NCBI GenBank assembly: GCA_001936135.1
Contig: CP012820.1
Span: 1,736,001 to 1,800,000 of the forward strand
Direction of reading: 5' to 3'
DNA: 64,000 nt
DNA from: Saccharomycopsis fibuligera x Saccharomycopsis cf. fibuligera
Taxonomy: Eukaryota > Ascomycota > Saccharomycetes > Ascoideales > Saccharomycopsidaceae
The position numbers and the translations under genes were made by a program. The notes under the pieces are model-generated. The model had not been told where the DNA came from. It was given only the letters and a program-made list of their open reading frames with translations, and made no database searches. This document shows positions 57,251 to 64,000 of the stretch, one piece after another; the first letter of the stretch is position 1; the number at the start of each line of letters is the position of its first letter.

Positions 57251-60036
57251 TTCAGTACTATAGGGGTGCTTTGTTAGTAAACTGGTGCCAGGACGTAATA
57301 ATCAGAAAACTTGACTGTCGATAGCAGAGGCTAAGAGATAAACACGTACTTTAAATCAACCTCTTGAAGAGCTCTATAGTCCATTTAGTAGAATGAAAAA
57401 ATTATAAGCTCAACAGCTTCTCTATAGAAGACTTGGATGCAAAAAAGGAATAAGAAAATGAGAGACTACCTGTTGGCAACAGCCTTAAAAATTACTGATT
57501 AAGCGCCGACAGAAAATGGAAGACAAACGGTCAAGAAGTGAAATGATAGTATGACCCAGGAACTAGAGAGATTATATTTATTTTAACAAAAAATTAGAAA
57601 GCAACTCTCTTTATTTCTTTGTCCCTATGGTCAGTAACAAGAAGAAAGCTAGAAAAAAGAAAACTTTTTTGTAAGTATAAACTTTTTTTGTGTGGTGCGG
57701 TGCAGGTATGATTTTTCACAACGAGTGAGACGCTTGCGAAATTCCAGGAAGGGATCTTTTGAAGGGGCTGCAGGTTGGCAGAAGATCTTCTGAAAAGTTA
57801 AAAAAGAAATTATTATGAATAACAATACTATTTCTACCACTGAACAGACATATAGCAAAACTATCTGCTTAGAAAACAATTGTAGAGTTGAATTGCAAGA
57901 AGAAAAAAGTTGATAAGAACGAACTACAAAATTCAGAGACTTGAGGCAGACAAAAACCAGGGTGGAAGTGTGAGTACGTATATGCGTGAGGATTTTGGGC
58001 CACTGCAGTAACAATACTTTAAGCTTTGGCGCGGTTATTTACAATGTCTTAGGTCTGTGCTACCGATCGGTGCTTTTTCATTCTATCTTTCGTTAATTTT
58101 ATGCCAACAGACGCGCATACTTTTGATAAAGATCAGTCACAAATGATATGTCAATATAAGGTATTGTAACATGTTTTTAAAAATACAAAACAAGAAAATA
58201 CAGGAAACATGTTTCAATTTATTTCAAAAAATTACTACTGAAGTAATGTTAAAAAACACGCGTATAAAAGTCTGACAGCGACGCGTCTTGACGGGGACGC
58301 GTTATTTGTAAACAAATCCAAGTTGTCAAGGACACTGCAGGAGTAGTCTAAGTAACGGCACAAAGCAGCTGGGTAGGAGGCTGTTTGTCCGTGCACCCAC
58401 AGAAGCAGGACATCGCAAGACAGCAATGTCCTGGAGAGTACATGCTCACGCGGTCCCAGGATCAGTTGGGGCTTTACAAATTTGAATCAAAAATTAGCCT
58501 GGCTTTCAAATGAGCAGTAGATACCGCTGGCCTCCCATACAACCTTTAACGCCGTAAAGGTCTCCCGTAGGTACTCTTCCATGCCAATTACTTCAAAAGC
58601 TTTAGACAGCATTCGCACAATAATAGCCATAGCAGCTATAATTGTATCATTTTAACAAACTGATTTTTTTTCTTGAACCTTGGTAAACAAGGAGATATAG
58701 TTAGTTGCAGCACCCGCTCTATCAAAACTGTCCCGCTGTCGGTATGTCCTGACAACCAATGGGGCTGCTGTTTCCTGGGACGACGGGAAACGGATGCAGC
58801 GCAGCGGCTACTGTATCTTCATATTGTAGGCAGCGAATGTGACATAGCGAGCCACAGTAAGCGTCGGTTGCTACGCCATACGGTGTACGCACCCCTGCTA
58901 TAGTGTGCAACTCAGTACCCGTGCTTGAAAACAACACTGAAATAAAGAGGCTAAATTTCCAAATCGCTCTACCGTGTTCTGTGATTATATATGTATGTCC
59001 CTTAAACGCTTGTACGTGTGTATTATTGTAGCATAAGGATTACCTGATTAGGTTTATTGCGTTTTTAGTTGACTTAAATTTCTATAGCGCCTATACAAGT
59101 TCTCATACAAAACACAGAGTTTCAATGCAAAAGTTGAATTTCCTGTTTCAATAGACGCCCAGCATTGGCTTCCCAACATAGACAAAACAAGCCCGAGCAA
59201 TCTACAATAAAGTTATTTGCTCTTGTCATCAATATTGTTCTGATTCGCTCTCATTTACAAGCTTAACTGTCACTTACCTGTAGTGATCCATTGCTGCTCT
59301 ATGGGAATTTGAAACGGGGCTATCAGTACGTAAGACGAGCTAATCGCTATTACCAGGGCAACCGTGAGCCCTTAAAAAAAGCAGCCCGCTTGACGCCCGT
59401 TGTGCTGCAGTTGATAGCACACTACATCTGATGTTAGCTGTCCCGCAATTATGTAGTCCCGCAATTACGCAGTCTGCAACAATGCAATACAAGCACAGTA
59501 ATGTTATCCAAGACAAAAACAAACAAAACCGATAACGATTCCAAAAATAGCAACTACGTCAATGTGTTACGAGCCTTATTTTGAAGCCGAATGAGTTATG
59601 GATAAAATATTTGACAATATTGAAACACGCGTGCGCGTGGATATTCCAAATTTTTTTTTTTTTTTTTTTTTTTATTTTTCATTTTTCCAAAAGAAATTCA
59701 TGATCCTATACATACTCCGCTTTTCCATTTGCGTCTCACGTTATGAGACCCAGCAAATTGGATCTTGCAGTGTATCCACGGAACCGGTATACTTCCGAAA
59801 ATGAAAATAACACAAGTATCTCATCACAAGCCAATTTACAGTCATGCTAGTGGGTGGTCAAAAAGATACATTCATCAGCTTATCTAATTAGATATATCTA
59901 ATCTTTACATCGGCATCGAGAATATGATATGTACAGCAGGACTTCACAAAAGCTTTTCGCCGCTCTTTTATAAATTTATTCATTTGTCTCTTGCGACTTT
60001 TTTTAATCTTACAAATATCTTACTCTAACTTTCAGG
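57251..60036. other. Divergent intergenic region
   Basis: 2.8 kb between the S/T-P-rich gene (minus) and the permease (plus). It holds three ACGCGT boxes at 58258-58302 and a T23 run at 59651-59673. A minus-strand frame at 57649-58014 lacks an ATG and a recognisable domain and is not called. Confidence 0.55.
58258..58302. promoter_or_regulatory. Cluster of three MCB (ACGCGT) elements
   Basis: ACGCGT at 58258-58263, 58281-58286 and 58297-58302. This is the MBF binding core of G1/S genes in yeasts. It lies about 1 kb upstream of the minus-strand S/T-P-rich gene and 1.7 kb upstream of the permease. Which gene it serves, if any, is inferred. Confidence 0.45.
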
Positions 60037-61809
60037 ATGCCCCACACTAGAAAGCCCGACTTTGGCTATCCCAACGAATCAACTCTGCTTTTATTGCCAG
60101 GGAAGGCTGCAGAATCAAACGATATTTGTAACGTTTCCTTCAGTCGCCGTTATTCCGATAATGATAACGAATTATTACCATCGTCGCCTAGAGCCGCGTC
60201 AGTATTTAGTGGTTCTTTGGCTTCTGGAGTCAATGATGCTTATGAGCTGGAAGTCAATATCGATACATTGTTAGTAATGAACGCAGGAACGTGCTCATTG
60301 ATTTCTCCTGAGCTGTCGCAAAATAGACGGTTGTTGGGGCTATACTCAACAGTCATCCTTTTTGTGGCTAGAATGGTTGGATCCGGCATCTTTGCAACTC
60401 CTGGGGTCATTTTCAACGAGACAAATTCTTCTCCCCTATTGTTTGGGCTTATATGGGGTGCTGGAGCTTTGGTAGGGTATAGTGGTCTAGCAGTTTACTT
60501 AGAGCTTGGCTCTTATTTACCGGTGAGTGGAGCCACAAAGGTGTTCTTAGAGTTTATCTTTCCTAAACCTTTGTATTATTGGACAGTAGTATTCGGACTT
60601 TTTACAATCTTCTTTACTTACTGCTCAACTAATGCGGTAATCTTTGGCCAATATATTAGATACTCATTGGGGTACATTGATGATGAGGCAGAGTCTAAGA
60701 AAACTGCAATCGTGCTTATCATGTTTGGGTTTCTAGCTCATGGCTACTCGAAAAAATTTGGCATCATTTGTCAAAATATTATCGGAACAATGAAGCTTGT
60801 GGTATTAGGCATACTTTTAATAGCCAGTATTTGGATTCTATTAGTACCATCATCTATTACCGGAGTAGACAGGGAAGGTTTACTGAATTATTCCTTGTCA
60901 AGCGATTTGAAGAACTTGCCAAAAAATATTACTTCTGTTCCATTGTCAATACTAGCATCAGCAATTCTTAAGTCAATTTACTCATTTGGAGGCTGGACTA
61001 CTGCTCACACCGTACAAAATGAAATCAAAGATCCCATAAAAACTTTAAAAAAGGCTGCTTCTTTATCGTTTCTTTCTATATTCGTTCTTTATGGAGCAAT
61101 AATATTAACATATTTTGTAGTGATTCCTCACGACAGAATTGCAGCAAATGGGAAACTTGTCGGAGTACTTTTATTCCAAAAAGTGTTTGGAGAAATCTTG
61201 GGTCGTCGTATTTTATCTTTTGTGATTTCCCTTTCTGCTGCGTCTAATGTTTTGATTGTAATATTTTCTGACTCAAGATTATATCAAGAAATTTCCCGTG
61301 AAGGGTTTATTCCTTTTCATAAAATCATCGCCAAGAATTATACTGCCTCACAAACTCCTACCGTGGCGTTATTTCTTCATTGCTTGATCTCATGTTTAAT
61401 TTTGCTCGCTCCGATATCTGAGGACATGTATAGCTTTATTGTCTCAATGACAATTTATCCAAACCAGTTGTTTCATGCCATTTTGTGCATTGGTGTTTTT
61501 AAGCTCCGTCATAGATTCAAATATATTATAGCTCCTCTTCGAGCTTCAACTACACTAGTAATAATTTGTTTAAGTGGATCGTCGATGATTGTGATGGCTC
61601 CAATTATCGATGTTTTTTTTGGTGAAGATAACAAAAGGTTCAGGAATGCCGCTTTTACTTTTGGTAGTATTGGTGCGCTATTGATAGCTTCAATTTATTG
61701 GTTTTTGGTGGTTAAAGTGGTGCCATTTCTTACTAGAAAACAATTGCAAAGATCTGTAGAAATTTTGGATGGTGGTTTGAAGATTAAATTTGTACAATAC
61801 GTTGATTAA
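60037..61809 (+). CDS. Methionine/amino-acid permease, LAT family (Mup1/Mup3-like)
   Basis: Complete 590-residue membrane transporter. A cytosolic N-terminal tail of about 98 residues precedes roughly twelve hydrophobic segments. The first contains the APC-superfamily signature: LYSTVILFVARMVGSGIFAT (102-121; G-S-G-I-F substrate-binding loop). The second segment has GLAVYLELGSYLPVSGATKV, close to yeast Mup1/Mup3 (GLxxxLExGxxxPxxGGxK). SFGGWTTAHTVQNEIKDPIKT, with the helix-6 unwound GGW and the conserved E-x-x-x-P-x-K/R-T, and FSDSRLYQEISREGFIPF are further LAT-family marks. The length fits Mup1 (574) and Mup3 (546). Substrate is methionine by family, not proven. Its four in-frame CTG codons (residues 17, 71, 93, 283) all fall in the N-terminal tail or a hydrophilic loop, consistent with CTG read as Ser. 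Confidence 0.9.
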   Translation: MPHTRKPDFGYPNESTLLLLPGKAAESNDICNVSFSRRYSDNDNELLPSSPRAASVFSGSLASGVNDAYELEVNIDTLLVMNAGTCSLISPELSQNRRLLGLYSTVILFVARMVGSGIFATPGVIFNETNSSPLLFGLIWGAGALVGYSGLAVYLELGSYLPVSGATKVFLEFIFPKPLYYWTVVFGLFTIFFTYCSTNAVIFGQYIRYSLGYIDDEAESKKTAIVLIMFGFLAHGYSKKFGIICQNIIGTMKLVVLGILLIASIWILLVPSSITGVDREGLLNYSLSSDLKNLPKNITSVPLSILASAILKSIYSFGGWTTAHTVQNEIKDPIKTLKKAASLSFLSIFVLYGAIILTYFVVIPHDRIAANGKLVGVLLFQKVFGEILGRRILSFVISLSAASNVLIVIFSDSRLYQEISREGFIPFHKIIAKNYTASQTPTVALFLHCLISCLILLAPISEDMYSFIVSMTIYPNQLFHAILCIGVFKLRHRFKYIIAPLRASTTLVIICLSGSSMIVMAPIIDVFFGEDNKRFRNAAFTFGSIGALLIASIYWFLVVKVVPFLTRKQLQRSVEILDGGLKIKFVQYVD

Positions 61810-61835
61810 AATACAAACAGTAACGCTCTGTTAGC

Positions 61836-61866
<31 letters not shown>
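61836..61866. repeat. ATT trinucleotide microsatellite
   Basis: About ten uninterrupted ATT units just after the permease stop codon. Confidence 0.92.
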
Positions 61867-62444
61867 TCTGCTATTTTTGCCCTTTTAATTAGACAGATAC
61901 AATTAATTCCATATTTTAATTACACTACGTTACTTTTTCGGTATATCCAGTAGGTATATGGCCATGCATAATCTCAGTTGTAACTTACTGTAAAGGTCTG
62001 CAAATTTTGGCTGGGAGCTAAATCAGCTTTCACTTACCTTATTCTTAGGTTACTGGGAATTCTAAAAGTAAGACAGGTATGCATTGATTATTGACAATAC
62101 CAATGGTTGTATTGCATCTTGGTTGAAATGAAAAAAGCAAAAAAGCAAAAAAGCAGAAAATAGAAACTGAGAAAATTAAAATGGGTAAACGCTCAAGAGA
62201 AACCAGATAAAAAAAACAAAAAAAACAAAAAAAAAATAAAAACATAACTGTTTTAGCAAAAACAAATTTCTACCACCCGCACGACAATTTGGGAACGCAC
62301 TAACTGATCGAATGATAACGGACACGAAAGTGAAAGTAAAACAAAAAACTGAAAAGTTTGGTGATAAATGATGCAGGAAACATAAGCAAAATAGAAAACA
62401 AACAAAATAAATCAAAAAAAGCTAAAATAAAAGAAAAAACACTT

Positions 62445-62448
<4 letters not shown>

Positions 62449-62480
<32 letters not shown>
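62449..62480. repeat. Poly(A) tract, 32 bases
   Basis: Uninterrupted A run. Confidence 0.93.
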
Positions 62481-62482
<2 letters not shown>

Positions 62483-62705
62483 AAAAAATAAAAAAACAAT
62501 CAGGGATAAAAAACATAAACAAAAAATGTAAACAGTCAACAAACAGTACAACAGAAGTACGAAACAATTCAACAAAGCCAATAACTATTGCAGTGTAAGG
62601 ATCAGGAATATGGTTAACGAGGTTAAGAGAAATATAAAGAGAGTTCAGCCACAAACTGGTGGAAGAGTAAACCTTTTTTAAACTCTAATTTCAGTATTAC
62701 ACTAA

Positions 62706-64000
62706 TCAAAAAAACTTTTTAATGCTCATGCTTGAAATACTTGTTTTCAAAATGTGGGATTTTGTCTTTCCGCCGCTAGCCGCACCTTCTCTAGTGGCTT
62801 GCAAACCATTACCATCGTTCGCTAAGCTGCTGCTTTCAATATTCACACTAACACTCTCAACATCAAAGCTTGCTTGTCTACTCTTTGGAATCTGTTTTGC
62901 GTTTGCACTCGCATCATCAACAACATTATCTTCAAATCCACTTTTTACCCAAAAACCCTGGTTTTGGTAGTAATTACCACTTCCTTTCCGTCTTTGATGA
63001 TTCCCTTCATATGGGCCGGTTCTTTTTTTATTACCAAAGTTCAAATGGCTTTTTTGAACTTTTTGCTTTTGCTTATTGTTATTGTTGTACTTTAGCCTGT
63101 TATTGATGATGTCAGAGTATGGGTTTTCAGGATCACAATAGAAAGGGCAAACATCAATCGATGAGGAGCTCATTGACGAAGAGCCATATTCATGTTGAAT
63201 GGGAGAAATTTGCTCTACTTCAAACTCTTCTTGTGAATGCTGCTTTTGCTGTGCATTTGAATCTCTACCAATATAGAAATGAGAAAGGTCTGTTGATAAA
63301 CGCTTTTTACAATTTGACAAAAAGTTGGTCCTATTCGTTTCACTATTATTTCCTGGTTTAGGAGCCGTCTCAGTCCACAAACGATCAAAATCAGACGATG
63401 GCAAAATGTAAGTGTCTGTCTGAATCTGAAATTTTGACTCGGGTAATTGAGTATCAAAATCAAATTCTGTTTTCGAATCATTATTCATTGCATTCTCCAC
63501 ATTCGCTTCCTCGCTATGATTGTTATTATTAGCATTAGATGTAAATGAATTTAAAAACAATTTTAAATTCATACTTGGGGAGCGGGTATGTTTATTGATT
63601 TCTGGAACTCTTGTAGTTGAATGAAGTTGAGGAGCGGACTTCTTATTTTTAAGCTTTAAATTCTTGCTAAAATTGTTAGCTAAACTAGAAGTTTGTTGAT
63701 CATTCCTTAAATCAGTAGCTAACCTGCTCACTTGTGCGCCTTTATGCTCTTTCCCATTATTAGTCTCAGACTTGCTTGCTTTTCTTGAGTCATTTTGATC
63801 AGCATTATGTCTGCTTCCTGCCGAAAAGATATTGAGGCTTTTGAAGCTGATAGGAGTACTTGGATAATAGAACTTTGGGGAGAAAGTCGAGCTTGAGCCT
63901 ACTAAAGGTGTACTATGATTGGAGTTTGGGTTCTCATGAGATAGATAATTAGAGGTTGACTGGTCAGTAGCATTTTCCAAAAATTTATTGTTATTCAAAA
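62706..64000 (-). CDS. Disordered S/N-rich protein, 5' end outside window
   Basis: The frame is open to the right edge with no ATG before it, so only the C-terminal 430 or so residues are present. It is N/S/K-rich with several S/T-P sites (STPLVG, YPSTPISFK, TRSPSMN, EQISPIQHEYGSS). One patch looks more ordered, around SSIDVCPFYCDPENPYSDII with two Cys. Basic stretches (NFGNKKRTGPYEGNHQRRKG) and RQAS, a PKA-type site, follow. It ends KTSISSMSIKKFF. No domain is recognised and function is unknown. Transcribed convergently with the permease. Confidence 0.72.
   Translation of the reverse strand, partial: LNNNKFLENATDQSTSNYLSHENPNSNHSTPLVGSSSTFSPKFYYPSTPISFKSLNIFSAGSRHNADQNDSRKASKSETNNGKEHKGAQVSRLATDLRNDQQTSSLANNFSKNLKLKNKKSAPQLHSTTRVPEINKHTRSPSMNLKLFLNSFTSNANNNNHSEEANVENAMNNDSKTEFDFDTQLPESKFQIQTDTYILPSSDFDRLWTETAPKPGNNSETNRTNFLSNCKKRLSTDLSHFYIGRDSNAQQKQHSQEEFEVEQISPIQHEYGSSSMSSSSIDVCPFYCDPENPYSDIINNRLKYNNNNKQKQKVQKSHLNFGNKKRTGPYEGNHQRRKGSGNYYQNQGFWVKSGFEDNVVDDASANAKQIPKSRQASFDVESVSVNIESSSLANDGNGLQATREGAASGGKTKSHILKTSISSMSIKKFF

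Larger units (their letters stand above)
61810..62705. other. Convergent intergenic region
   Basis: Contains an ATT microsatellite (61836-61866), A-rich sequence and an A32 run (62449-62480). No gene seen. Confidence 0.65.

Noticed and set aside
57627-57720. Possible tiny spliced gene on the plus strand (MVSNKKKARKKKTF, then GTAAGT)
   Set aside because: A good donor follows, but there is no TACTAAC branch site downstream and no recognisable second exon.
57649-58014. 121-codon minus-strand frame with an interesting end (DPFLEFRKRLTRCEKSYL)
   Set aside because: No ATG. I looked for a spliced form: an acceptor-like CAG precedes this part, but no TACTAAC branch or consensus donor was found.
60020-60036. 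Possible 3' splice site just before the permease ATG (CTCTAAC then TTTCAG)
   Set aside because: The branch site is not the exact TACTAAC and no good donor was found upstream; the ATG at 60037 already gives a complete protein.
1-64000. CRISPR arrays, bacterial-type operons and terminators
   Set aside because: The window is yeast nuclear DNA; the tandem repeats seen are adjacent microsatellites or minisatellites without spacers.

Overview
The window is nuclear DNA from an ascomycete yeast, most likely of the CTG-Ser (Candida/Lodderomyces) clade. The evidence is: mostly intronless genes with two canonical yeast introns (GTAAGT or GTACGT donors and exact TACTAAC branch sites), one tRNA-Ala(AGC), zinc-cluster and S/N/Q-rich regulators, and CTG codons that make more sense as serine than leucine. 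A run of eight CTG codons falls in a Ser/Pro-rich stretch of a DNA-binding protein. All four CTG codons of a twelve-helix permease lie outside its membrane segments. Very long poly(dA:dT) tracts, trinucleotide microsatellites and long gene-poor stretches resemble Lodderomyces elongisporus, but the species cannot be proven from the sequence alone. The translations quoted here use the standard code, so CTG positions should be read as probable Ser.

Layout, left to right. 0-21 kb: a coiled-coil protein with a C-terminal SUMO-like domain, calcineurin B (CNB1, spliced), a CreC/WDR20-type WD40 protein, a tandem pipsqueak-HTH regulator behind 4.2 kb of gene-free DNA, a second coiled-coil plus SUMO-like protein, and a free SUMO-type protein. 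21.5-24.8 kb: an alpha-actinin-like protein on the minus strand. 24.8-34.7 kb: a gene desert with only tRNA-Ala(AGC) and a GC-rich, repeat-rich island at about 31.9-34.3 kb, leading into a probable PP1-regulatory protein. 36.6-42 kb: a second gene-poor stretch. 42-52 kb: the XRCC4-family NHEJ protein Lif1 (with an intron and a new first exon), a zinc-cluster regulator, divergently from it a molybdenum-cofactor-sulfurase homologue, then a minus-strand protein with a C-terminal Cys/His module. 52-64 kb: another gene-poor stretch, a disordered protein rich in S/T-P sites with three MCB elements about 1 kb upstream, a methionine-permease-family transporter, and the 3' part of a disordered protein running off the right edge.

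The genes are mostly unrelated in function, as is normal for yeast. The feature that stands out is three SUMO-fold genes within 18 kb: one free SUMO-type protein with a Gly-Gly-Gly tail, and two proteins that place a single non-conjugatable SUMO-like domain behind an N-terminal coiled coil. I do not recognise the latter architecture as a described family. Other points of interest are the revised Lif1 gene model, a MOCOS homologue with a uORF ending one base before its start, and the GC-rich island in the 9.8 kb gene desert.
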